A stretch of DNA of 8,193 bases, taken from contig JAATVP010000066.1 of NCBI GenBank assembly GCA_014523625.1, forward strand, positions 1-8,193, given 5' to 3'. Made by a program: the position numbers and the translations under genes. Below, piece after piece: positions 1-6,453 of this stretch (position 1 is its first letter; each line of letters begins with the position of its first letter). This stretch comes from Nitrososphaerales archaeon TH5896 (GTDB lineage Archaea > Thermoproteota > Nitrososphaeria > Nitrososphaerales > Nitrososphaeraceae). The notes beneath the pieces were generated by a model. That model searched no databases. It was given only the letters and a program-made list of their open reading frames with translations, and had not been told where the DNA came from.

Positions 1-827
1 TCGTTTTCAAAGATGGAGACAGATATAACGCCACCGTCGTAGGAAGAGATGCATTTACAGACACTGCGGTGATAAAGATCATAGACAACAATAATACTGC
101 ACTTCCAGAAGCTATTATATCCTTTGAACCAGTAACGCTAGGAAATTCATCTTCGCTTAGAATTGGAGATCATGTTGTTACCATAGGCTATCCTTTTGCC
201 TCTAACATAGCTATGACTGCAGGCATCATAAGCCAAACGGACTATTTGCTATATTTTCCGTTTCTTGGCTATTCAGTTCCCAATACAATCCTAACTGATG
301 TAGCTGTAAACCCAGGAAATTCTGGAGGTCCATTGATAAACATGCGCGGCGAAGTGGTAGGTATGATATATGGGAGATTGAATCCTCCTGCGCCTGGGTC
401 TGTCACCCAATTTCCTGGTTTAAGTGTAGCCATCCCATCTAATACAATTGGTAGAGTTGCTAGCGGATTAATTCAGGATGGAGTTTACATACATCCAGCC
501 GTCGGTATTATAGGTACTACCCTCACTGTAGATCTGGCAAAGCAATTCAATGATATCCCAGATGATTTGGAAGGAGTCCTTGTGGATAGTATTGTAAGAG
601 GAGGTACTGCTGATATTGCAGGGATAGATGCTGCAACTACAAACAAATATGGCGAACGACAAAGTGGTGATGTGATAATAGCCTTGGATGGTAACAATAT
701 TGTCGATATCGGGGGATTACTCTCCTACGTTCAGGAAGACAAAACTATAGGGGAAACCATTGTATTTACTGTATTCAGGAACGGAGAATTTTTGAATCTC
801 AGTGCTCCTCTTCAACCGATCAAATAA
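1..827 (+). CDS. HtrA/DegP-type trypsin-like serine protease with PDZ domain (5' end missing)
   Basis: Reading is open from the left edge (first full codon at 3) to TAA at 825-827, so the N-terminus lies outside the window. The visible part covers the second half of an S1C protease domain. It includes the catalytic Asp (codon 60-62, in the context GRDAFTDTAVIKI) and the catalytic Ser (codon 321-323, in VNPGNSGGPL). The catalytic His, and any signal peptide or membrane anchor, would lie upstream. From about base 500 a single C-terminal PDZ domain follows, with GVLVDSIVRGGTADIAGI and GDVIIALDG as its hallmark stretches. Family members are usually 350-450 aa and act outside the membrane in quality control of misfolded or damaged proteins. 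About 275 codons are present here. An in-frame GTG at 69 is internal to the domain and is not the true start. The gene converges on the amidohydrolase gene. Family assignment is secure; substrate and location are inferred. Confidence 0.93.
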   Translation, partial: VFKDGDRYNATVVGRDAFTDTAVIKIIDNNNTALPEAIISFEPVTLGNSSSLRIGDHVVTIGYPFASNIAMTAGIISQTDYLLYFPFLGYSVPNTILTDVAVNPGNSGGPLINMRGEVVGMIYGRLNPPAPGSVTQFPGLSVAIPSNTIGRVASGLIQDGVYIHPAVGIIGTTLTVDLAKQFNDIPDDLEGVLVDSIVRGGTADIAGIDAATTNKYGERQSGDVIIALDGNNIVDIGGLLSYVQEDKTIGETIVFTVFRNGEFLNLSAPLQPIK

Positions 828-858
828 TGAAAATCAATAATCATTATTATCCATCTAA

Positions 859-866
859 TTTTTTCG
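859..866 (+). terminator. T-run, possible terminator of the protease gene
   Basis: A run of six T lies about 30 nt after the protease stop codon. Just before it, at 836-848, is a small inverted repeat (AATAAT-C-ATTATT). Archaeal termination generally needs only a T-rich stretch. The site lies in the 105-bp gap between two converging genes. Assignment rests on position and composition only. Confidence 0.35.
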
Positions 867-932
867 TTGACCTTATTGATCTGTTTAATGAGGTAGCTTG
901 GCAAACGATAAACCGACTGGCTGAGTTGTCAT

Positions 933-2099
933 CTATTCCTGGTACACAGTTTTTCCTTCTGCGATTACTAGTACGGGATAGCTTGATAAGGAGAATGGAT
1001 CACCGTTCCAAACTACAAATGATGCCTTATACCCCGCTTTTACTTGACCAATGTCATTTACTCCGATTATATCGGCCGCTTCCTTCGTAATTTTCGAAAT
1101 TGCGTCAGCTTTTGACATGCCGAATCTTAGAAGATGTCTTAAAGTATAGAAAAGGTTTCTCTGCAGAATAACAGGATGGTCACTCATAAACGAGAATTTT
1201 GCCTTTGATGCTATCAATTTTTCAACATTTCTCCAACTTTCATGTTTTAGCTCTACTTTGTATGGAAAAGAGTCCATCGGTCCATAAACTACAGGTATCG
1301 AAGCGGCTTTCAAAGCTCCGAAAACCTCTTCTCTATGGACGTCAGCGCAATGATTTGCGACAGCCTTCATTCCAAATTCATTCACTAGTTGGATCAGTAC
1401 CATTGCATCATCTTCTTTGTGGAGGTGCACCATCATTTTGTATTTATTTGAAAGTATTTCCATGAACACCTCTGTAAGTGGGTCTACTTCATCAGAAACC
1501 TTTTTTTCCATTTGTATAAGATGTTGCATTTTTCTTGCCTTTAACAAATTTTCGCGGAGCATAGCGATTGCCCCCATTCTCGTTGATGGTCTGTCGCCCT
1601 TCCACTCTGTTGTGCTACGTGGATTATAACCTAATGCCATCTTAATCCCAACATCAGTCATGTAAGCTTCACCAATGTCTTTGGCGAAGTTGCGTATTAG
1701 AACTGCTTTTCCACCGACAATGTTTCCACTACCTGGTAAAACTGTTGAATAGAGTACTCCACCTTCAACGGATTCAGTGAACGAGGGGTCATCCATATAG
1801 ATACTGTGTAAGGCGTTCACTAGCGGATAAATAGGATTGAAGTGATCATTGGCCTCTTCTTCTCTATCAGGCTCACCAGACCTAACTAATCCTATGTGAC
1901 TGTGTGCATCGATAAACCCGGGAGTTATTGCAAACGTGTTTCCTTCTGCGATGATTTCGTTGCCATTTTCAGCAGTCCCTTCTACCTTTGGTGTCTTGTC
2001 ATTTCCGATATATTTTATCTCATCGCCTTCAAACCCTATATAACAATCATTTTTTTCTTGAATCCCGTCAAACAGCTGAGTACATTTAACTAATTTCAT
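933..2099 (-). CDS. Metal-dependent amidohydrolase, imidazolonepropionase-like class
   Basis: This is a 388-aa protein with the usual amidohydrolase layout: a short beta-rich N-terminal part, a TIM-barrel with metal ligands, and a C-terminal return to the beta part (GQVKAGYKASFVVWNGDP, residues 351-368). Candidate ligands are His66 and His68 (PGFIDAHSHIG), His225/His227 (MVHLHKE), His250 (ANHCADVH) and Asp307 (SDHPV). The stretch PSTRMGAIAMLRE (171-183) and the PGSGN..GGKAV segment (122-132) are typical of the COG1228 branch, which contains imidazolonepropionase and dipeptidase-like enzymes. The family hydrolyses C-N bonds in cyclic amides or peptides; the actual substrate cannot be read from the sequence. 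No histidine-degradation genes are nearby, so imidazolonepropionase itself is not supported. It has an ATG start, with a TATA-like stretch near 2141-2150 that would give a short leader. It lies 3' of the Ala-rich gene on the same strand, across a 269-bp gap, and is probably transcribed separately. Confidence 0.88.
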   Translation of the reverse strand: MKLVKCTQLFDGIQEKNDCYIGFEGDEIKYIGNDKTPKVEGTAENGNEIIAEGNTFAITPGFIDAHSHIGLVRSGEPDREEEANDHFNPIYPLVNALHSIYMDDPSFTESVEGGVLYSTVLPGSGNIVGGKAVLIRNFAKDIGEAYMTDVGIKMALGYNPRSTTEWKGDRPSTRMGAIAMLRENLLKARKMQHLIQMEKKVSDEVDPLTEVFMEILSNKYKMMVHLHKEDDAMVLIQLVNEFGMKAVANHCADVHREEVFGALKAASIPVVYGPMDSFPYKVELKHESWRNVEKLIASKAKFSFMSDHPVILQRNLFYTLRHLLRFGMSKADAISKITKEAADIIGVNDIGQVKAGYKASFVVWNGDPFSLSSYPVLVIAEGKTVYQE

Positions 2100-2318
2100 A
2101 AATTTTAAATCTTCAAATGGGATTTGACTATGGACCTGTTCATAAACGTATGTTTTTTTCTAATTCCTGTTAGGCTAAGTTAGTTATGCAGATTTTCTTA
2201 AGTAGGATGTTTTCTTACGGGTTATAACTCAATCTTTCACAATCAATTTGATGAATAAATCCCAATATCGTAAAATAACACCAAACAATTTTCATGAGGA
2301 CCACATTCCTTACGATCA

Positions 2319-2332
2319 TTAAAAAAAGAAAG
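2319..2332 (-). terminator. T-rich terminator of the Ala-rich gene
   Basis: Read on the minus strand this is TTTC followed by seven T, starting about 40 nt after the stop codon of the Ala-rich gene (2369-2371). It is the strongest T-tract in the gap before the amidohydrolase gene and supports separate transcription of the two genes. Confidence 0.5.
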
Positions 2333-2368
2333 TGGGATTTGTAACTCTATTTCTATTTATAGCGACTA

Positions 2369-4042
2369 CTATTGGTCTCCGCCTTCTCCGCCTTCTCCGC
2401 CTTCTCCGCCTTCTCCGCCGTCTTCACCTCCTTCACTTTCAGTTGAAATGCTTTGAGGTTCATCATTACTGTTCCTTTCATTGTTGCTGTTCCTTTCATC
2501 ATTGTAATCGTTCTTCTTGTTCTTATCACCATCGTCACTGCTAGTGGCTACGGCTGCGGCTGAAGAACTGTCATCACCATACTTCTTCTTTCCATAGTTA
2601 TCGCCCGCTGCGGCTGCGGCTGCGGTTGTGGCTGCGGCTGCTGCTGAGTTGTCATCACCATACTTCTTCTTTCCATAGTTATCGCTCGCAGCGGCTGTGG
2701 CTGCGGCTGCTTTATCTGATGCCGCGGCTGCGGCTGCGGCTGCTGAAGAGCGGTCTTTTCCATACTTCTTGTAGCCATTGTCGCCACCTGATGCTGCGGC
2801 TGCGGCTGCGGCTGCTGAAGAGCGGTCTTTTCCATACTTCTTGTAGCCATTGTCGCCACCTGATGCTGCGGCTGCGGCTGCGGCTGCTGAAGAGCCACCT
2901 TTTCCACCTCCCGCGGCTGCGCCTGCTGCTGCTGCGTCACCTGCTGCTGCGGCTGCAGCTGCTGATCCGCCGGCTGCGGCTGCGGCTGCGGCTGCTGCTT
3001 TGCCTGCTGCTGCGGCTGCTGATCCACCAGATTCTGCGGCTGCGGCTGCGGCTGCTGAAGAGCTGTCTTTCCCATACCTCTTGTGGCCATTGTCGCCACC
3101 AGATGCGGCTGCGGCTGCTGCTGCTGCTCCACCGTGTCCACCTGCGGCTGCTGCTGCTGCACCACCTGCTGCTGCTGCTGCTGCTGCAGATCCGCCTGCT
3201 GCGGCTGCTGCTGCTGCACCACCTGCTGCTGCTGCTGCTGCTGCAGATCCGCCTGCGGCTGCTGCTGCGGCGGCTGCTCCCTTACCAGCAGCGGCTGCTG
3301 CCGCTGCTGAACCTCCGCCAGACGCTGCTGCGGCTGCGGCTGCGGCACCCTTACCTGCTGCTGCTGCTGCGGCTGCAGATCCGCCTGCTGCGGCTGCGGC
3401 TGCAGCTGCTGCGCCACCTGATGCTGCAGCTGCTGCGGCTGCTGACGAACCATAGTGTCCAGAAGAAGCTGCGGCTGCGGCTGCGGCTGAAGAATAGCCT
3501 GCTGCGGCTGCTACGGCCGCTGCTGCTCCCTTACCGGCTGCCGCTGCGGCTGCTGCCGAAGCACCACTTCCGCTTGCTGCTGCGGCTGCTGCTGCCGCAG
3601 CTGAGCCATATTTGCCAGCTGCTGCTGCGGCGGCTGCTGCACTACCTGCTGCTGCTGCAGCTGCGGCTGATCCTCCTGCTGCTGCTGCGGCTGCTGCGCT
3701 GCCTGCCGCTGCAGCTACTGCTGCTGATCCACCTGCTGCTGCAGCTGCTGCTGCAGCTGCGTGTCCAGCTGCTGCTGCTACTGCTGCTGATCCATACTTT
3801 GAAGCGGCTGCGGCTGCTGCTGCGGCTCCGTCACCGGCTGCTGCTGCTACGGCTGCAGATCCGCCGGCTGCAGCAGCTGCTGCGGCTGCTGCTTTGCCTG
3901 CTGCCGCGGCTGCCGCGGCTGCCGCGGCTGCCGAACCAGAATAGCTTGCGAATACCTGAGTTGTTGGCACCATATGGAGTGTAATTGCTCCAAGGGCTAT
4001 AGCTATTAGAATATACGTTTGTACAGAATTTCTTTTAAGCAC
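2369..4042 (-). CDS. Secreted silk-like poly-alanine repeat protein
   Basis: This protein of about 557 aa is read from a GTG start (4040-4042); an in-frame stop at 4049-4051 rules out a longer form. Residues 1-32 form a signal peptide: KR near the N-terminus, a hydrophobic core (ILIAIALGAI), and a likely cleavage after VFA. From about residue 36 to 330 it is runs of 6-11 Ala separated by GG, GGS, GK, GD or KYGS linkers. The C-terminal third keeps Ala blocks but adds charged Tyr-rich units (SGGDNGYKKYGKD and SDNYGKKKYGDD). It ends in a hydrophilic Asn/Asp/Lys/Glu tail with several GGE repeats. There is no membrane anchor after the signal peptide and no enzymatic domain. The composition recalls spider-silk motifs and suggests a fibre, matrix or cell-surface role; this is inference. 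This frame is chosen over the other open frames because only it has a signal peptide, a promoter at the right distance and a structured C-terminus. Its GC-rich GCN codons differ sharply from the neighbouring genes. Confidence 0.85.
   Translation of the reverse strand: MLKRNSVQTYILIAIALGAITLHMVPTTQVFASYSGSAAAAAAAAAAAGKAAAAAAAAAGGSAAVAAAAGDGAAAAAAAASKYGSAAVAAAAGHAAAAAAAAAGGSAAVAAAAGSAAAAAAAGGSAAAAAAAGSAAAAAAAAGKYGSAAAAAAAAASGSGASAAAAAAAGKGAAAAVAAAAGYSSAAAAAAASSGHYGSSAAAAAAASGGAAAAAAAAAGGSAAAAAAAGKGAAAAAAAASGGGSAAAAAAAGKGAAAAAAAAGGSAAAAAAAGGAAAAAAAGGSAAAAAAAGGAAAAAAGGHGGAAAAAAAASGGDNGHKRYGKDSSSAAAAAAAESGGSAAAAAGKAAAAAAAAAGGSAAAAAAAGDAAAAGAAAGGGKGGSSAAAAAAAASGGDNGYKKYGKDRSSAAAAAAAASGGDNGYKKYGKDRSSAAAAAAAASDKAAAATAAASDNYGKKKYGDDNSAAAAATTAAAAAAGDNYGKKKYGDDSSSAAAVATSSDDGDKNKKNDYNDERNSNNERNSNDEPQSISTESEGGEDGGEGGEGGEGGEGGDQ
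2377..2419 (-). repeat. 9-bp tandem repeat encoding Gly-Gly-Glu units
   Basis: Four complete copies and one partial copy of the 9-mer CTCCGCCTT (plus strand) run in tandem, followed by a more degenerate copy. They encode the acidic GGE repeats at the very C-terminus of the Ala-rich protein. The period is a multiple of three, so copy-number change would keep the frame. Confidence 0.9.
2569..2685 (-). repeat. 36-bp direct repeat encoding DNYGKKKYGDD
   Basis: Two identical 36-nt stretches, at 2569-2604 and 2650-2685, are offset by 81 nt (27 codons). They encode the repeated charged motif DNYGKKKYGDD between short Ala blocks near the C-terminus of the Ala-rich protein. Confidence 0.9.
2749..2892 (-). 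repeat. Perfect 72-bp tandem duplication in the Ala-rich gene
   Basis: Two adjacent 72-nt copies, 2749-2820 and 2821-2892, appear identical base for base. Each encodes a 24-residue unit made of GGDNGYKKYGKDRSS plus an Ala block. A diverged third copy lies near 3058-3115, with GGDNGHKRYGKDSSS. Identity at synonymous positions points to a recent duplication. Confidence 0.92.
2930..3945 (-). repeat. Low-complexity GCN-codon tract (poly-Ala coding)
   Basis: About 1 kb consists almost entirely of GCA/GCC/GCG/GCT codons on the minus strand, seen as CTGCGGCTG/CTGCTG on the plus strand, broken by short Gly/Ser codon pairs. It is much richer in GC than its flanks. The triplet periodicity leaves several long open frames on both strands (poly-Gln, poly-Leu, poly-Ala/Pro, poly-Cys); these are by-products of the repeat, not genes. 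Confidence 0.9.
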
Positions 4043-4061
4043 GCTATGTCACGTATATTAG

Positions 4062-4073
4062 TATATATAAAAG
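4062..4073 (-). promoter_or_regulatory. TATA box of the Ala-rich gene (leaderless)
   Basis: On the minus strand the stretch reads ACTTTTATATAT, a good archaeal TATA box. Its centre is about 25 nt upstream of the GTG at 4042. Transcription would therefore begin at or within a base or two of the start codon, giving a leaderless mRNA. This geometry also supports the GTG start. A second AT-rich element (TAATATAC) lies closer in, at 4052-4059. Confidence 0.65.
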
Positions 4074-4334
4074 TCTAGAACGTATATCACCGATGAATGT
4101 ACTAGGGGAATTATAAATGTCCTATACGGGTATTTTATTCATTTATACACCCCAATTTGTGAAGATCTGCGTTGATTTGGTTTTTGTAAAATCGACCAGA
4201 CATACGATATAGCGCGATAATTGGATTCTCTCTTAGGTATTGCCTCTCCAGTTGTGATCAAAAAGCCAAAACATAGAGAGTCACACCATGAAGCACAATG
4301 CTAGTTGGCAACATGTACGGATCACAGTGAGCTT
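4074..4334. other. Intergenic stretch with no recognised gene
   Basis: This is most of the 350-bp gap between the divergently transcribed Ala-rich gene and the 72-aa gene. I found no RNA gene, no convincing coding sequence and no long repeat. A possible 18-codon frame from ATG at 4288 has no supporting signal. The gap probably carries the upstream control regions of both flanking genes. Confidence 0.5.
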
Positions 4335-4356
4335 AGTGGACTGAAGTCTATCCACT
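4335..4356. promoter_or_regulatory. Inverted repeat upstream of the 72-aa gene
   Basis: AGTGGA (4335-4340) and TCCACT (4351-4356) form a perfect 6-bp inverted repeat around a 10-nt spacer. It ends about 37 nt before the ATG at 4393, just upstream of where the TATA element should be. A dimeric regulator site is possible; a chance match cannot be excluded. Confidence 0.3.
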
Positions 4357-4360
4357 GTTA

Positions 4361-4370
4361 AAGGTTAATA
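4361..4370 (+). promoter_or_regulatory. Weak TATA-like element of the 72-aa gene
   Basis: AAGGTTAATA is centred about 25-28 nt before the ATG at 4393, the same spacing as the stronger TATA boxes of the Ala-rich and carbamate kinase genes. The match to a TATA consensus is weak. Confidence 0.3.
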
Positions 4371-4392
4371 GGCACTGATATTCAACTAAGGT

Positions 4393-4611
4393 ATGGCAAA
4401 TTACGAAGCCTTGAAGTCCAGCGTGGAAAAAAACGGTGAAGTAATGATAAGATTGGATACTGGTGAAAAAATCGAATTACACAAACATAATGTAAAATTT
4501 GAAAATGCTACTAAAGAGATAGTCGTTGACGCGGCTACCGAAACTTATTGGATTGGAGCTGATAGGATATCATATTATTGGATTCACAAAGAGGGCATGG
4601 AAAAGGAGTAA
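4393..4611 (+). CDS. Small uncharacterised protein (72 aa)
   Basis: I do not recognise this gene. It encodes 72 aa from ATG (4393-4395) to TAA (4609-4611). The ATG directly follows AAGGT, and a weak TATA-like element sits at leaderless distance. The protein is hydrophilic with no signal peptide, membrane segment or Cys pair. It alternates charged and hydrophobic residues (GEVMIRLDTGEKIELHKHN, then a Trp/Tyr-rich end with YWIGADRISYYWIHKE), which suggests a small beta-rich cytosolic domain. No catalytic motif is visible. Codon use is like the surrounding AT-rich genes, and no open frame competes on the other strand, so it is probably real. It stands alone, divergent from the Ala-rich gene, with the broken minus-strand gene downstream. 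Confidence 0.65.
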   Translation: MANYEALKSSVEKNGEVMIRLDTGEKIELHKHNVKFENATKEIVVDAATETYWIGADRISYYWIHKEGMEKE

Positions 4612-4660
4612 TTGATTGACTACACCGAATTCTGCTATTATACATAAAAAGAAAATAAGC

Positions 4661-5001
4661 TTATAATGGTATATTTAACAGCTGCCCGTCTGAAATAGCA
4701 GTTTCCAATTTTGGGTCTGCCTCATATGCAGAGAAAGTCTGGAGGATTTATTTGGGTATTCCGGGTACCTATCGTCCAGTACACGTTGATCAAATGCACT
4801 GTTCGCTTCCCAATTTCTCAGAAATGAATTGAATTGCAAGATAGTTAGAAATTTCAGCCAATACCTCTGCAATTTTACTACTCTCGAATATTACAGGATC
4901 CACCCACTGCGGTTGTGCGAAAGTGTATTTATGAACCAAATAGGATGACAACTTGTCGAAAAGCAATAAAAGTAACGTGATTTGGTTATTGAGTTATCCA
5001 T
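4661..5001 (-). pseudogene. Frameshifted small gene, about 113 codons in four frame segments
   Basis: I do not recognise the family. On the minus strand an ATG (4999-5001) follows AAAGGAGAAGGTG, a good ribosome binding site. After three codons the frame must shift near 4990-4993 to enter a long protein-like stretch that includes FDKLSSYLVHKYTFAQPQWV and DPVIFESSKIAEVLAEISNY. That stretch stops shortly after a second shift point near 4801-4803. The next frame gives SAFDQRVLDDRYPEYPNK. A third shift near 4747-4749 leads to ILQTFSAYEADPKLETAISD, ending at TAA (4661-4663). Three single-base changes (loss, gain, loss) restore one frame of about 113 aa. The span of 341 nt fits 114 codons minus one base. 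The restored protein looks mostly helical and soluble. Three lesions in 340 bp suggest a decayed gene; sequencing error is the alternative, but the neighbouring genes are intact. Confidence 0.6.
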
Positions 5002-5172
5002 GTTCGCACCTTCTCCTTTGATACTGTGTCCTAATTATTATACGATGCAACTCATGTCGTTTTTTTTGTGTTTCTGTAGATTCTCTTGCGGTTTTGTTTG
5101 ACAAAGCTTTAGCACTGGAGATCTATCCCTACGTACTATTTTTATTATTTCAAAAGAATTGGCATCGACAAT

Positions 5173-6444
5173 TCAAACCAGTTTGTATCGTCTACCATAA
5201 GCATGTAAAGCATTTTTGAAGGGCTCCAAAGGTGCCTTTACTAGGCCTGCTCCAATGTATCCACCGCCCGCTTGCTTATGCGCCATAGCCGTATCTATAA
5301 CAGGAGTGATCCCGGTTCTCATCACTTTTCTAATATCAATACCGGTCGCAGTACCTTGAAAGTTAATGATTGGCAAGGTAAATGTATCATTAAGGGAATT
5401 GGTGATTTTGCGCATTTCGTATGTGTACCTTATGGCGTCCTCGGCTGTTCCTCCGATAAGTGCTAATATTGCAGGTGATCCTGCCAGAGCGAATGCCCCA
5501 ATACCCGCAGTCTCTGTAATGGCACTATCACCTATATCTGGATTGGCATCTTCAGGGCCGTAACCTGGAAAATACAAGCCTTCAATCATGTTTGCTTTTC
5601 CGACGAACCAGTCATTCCCTAAGCCGCTCACCTTTATTCCAAAGTTAGTTCCATTTCTTGCCATAACTGTTACTAACGTACTGTATTTGATGCCATGAGC
5701 TGCTTTTGTGATCGCTTTGCATGCGGCCATACTTATACATAAGAAAAAAATATCATTCTCTGAAAGATACTTCGTAACTTCTCTAACATCATTTGGACTA
5801 CAAACACCCAGTAGGTGAGGTAATATGATACTTTCAAACAGTAACGTACCTGCAGCTGGTCTATTATGCAGTTCATCTCCCATATGCAGTGCCCTAGCCA
5901 TTATCGGTTTAAGATCTATTCCCTTACTCTTACGGATGGCCTTGCCCAAAAGCTGGGATATTCTCTCGGACCAAAATCTAAGAACATTAACTGACTCCTT
6001 ATCGAATTGTCCAAATTGTACTCTGTTCTCTACGAATCGAGCAAAACATACCTTGCCATTACTCTGATCCTTGACAACCAAAATAGGCAACGATGGCGAT
6101 ATTACTCCTGCCATAGGTCCCACTGCTTCATGATCGTGGTTAGAAGAGAATTCGACGCCGCCCTGTCTTATCAATTTCACAGCATCATTCCAAGTCGTAG
6201 CTAATCCTTCAAAGATCATAGTACCCACGATGGCTCCTCGCAATGGGCCGCACATTCTCTCCCAATCAATGGGAGGGCCTGCATGAAATATTGAATTCTT
6301 CTTCATTTGAGGAAGAATATCCTTTGCACATTTAATATCGATAAGAATGGGTCTGGACAAACGCATCCGTTCTAGTGCCACAGTGTTAGCTTCTTTTATA
6401 CGCTCTTTAATGCCAATTTCATCTTTCATTTTGACAATTTCCAA
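5173..6444 (-). CDS. allG: AllG-like (DUF1116/YlbE family) subunit of oxamate carbamoyltransferase
   Basis: The protein is 423 aa, about the usual family length. It carries the DUF1116 hallmarks throughout: HAGPPIDWERMCGPLRGA (54-71), SNHDHEAVGPMAGVIS (101-116), HMGDELHNR (187-195), MARNGTNFGIKVSG (261-274) and ETAGIGAFALAGSPA (311-325). The Gly-rich C-terminus contains HKQAGGGYIGAGLVKAPLEP (389-408). In E. coli the homologue YlbE (AllG) works with FdrA (AllF) and YlbF (AllH) as oxamate carbamoyltransferase, which converts oxalurate and phosphate to oxamate and carbamoyl phosphate. The gene follows the carbamate kinase stop by only 9 nt, so the two are co-transcribed. The start is TTG at 6442-6444; an in-frame ATG at 6427-6429 would be equally plausible and loses five residues. 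Neither has a strong ribosome binding site. The family is certain. The exact substrate in this organism is inferred, because paralogous systems could act on related carbamoyl compounds. Confidence 0.9.
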   Translation of the reverse strand: MEIVKMKDEIGIKERIKEANTVALERMRLSRPILIDIKCAKDILPQMKKNSIFHAGPPIDWERMCGPLRGAIVGTMIFEGLATTWNDAVKLIRQGGVEFSSNHDHEAVGPMAGVISPSLPILVVKDQSNGKVCFARFVENRVQFGQFDKESVNVLRFWSERISQLLGKAIRKSKGIDLKPIMARALHMGDELHNRPAAGTLLFESIILPHLLGVCSPNDVREVTKYLSENDIFFLCISMAACKAITKAAHGIKYSTLVTVMARNGTNFGIKVSGLGNDWFVGKANMIEGLYFPGYGPEDANPDIGDSAITETAGIGAFALAGSPAILALIGGTAEDAIRYTYEMRKITNSLNDTFTLPIINFQGTATGIDIRKVMRTGITPVIDTAMAHKQAGGGYIGAGLVKAPLEPFKNALHAYGRRYKLV

Positions 6445-6453
6445 TAGAAAAGG

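Noticed and set aside
827..1090. Plus-strand frame of 87 codons starting at the end of the protease gene
   Set aside because: Most of it is antisense to the amidohydrolase C-terminus, and its composition is not protein-like beyond the overlap.
2569..2892. Spaced direct repeats that could suggest a CRISPR array
   Set aside because: The repeats are in frame, encode recurring peptide units and have low-complexity Ala codons as 'spacers'. No cas genes are present.
2548..3453. Minus-strand frame rich in Gln/Pro, about 300 codons
   Set aside because: It is a shifted frame of the same GCN repeat, without a signal peptide, promoter or structured ends. The poly-Ala frame has all three.
2850..3944. 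Plus-strand poly-Ala/Pro and Cys-rich frames
   Set aside because: They are shadows of the repeat in the opposite strand, with no start signals.
2626..3984. Long plus-strand open frame rich in Leu/Arg opposite the Ala-rich gene
   Set aside because: It is the antisense reading of GCN codons. It lacks a promoter or signal of its own, and its composition follows entirely from the triplet repeat.
4288..4344. Eighteen-codon plus-strand frame upstream of the 72-aa gene
   Set aside because: It has no ribosome binding site or well-placed TATA box; chance length.
5272..5563. Short plus-strand frames inside the DUF1116 gene
   Set aside because: They are antisense to a strongly conserved coding region.
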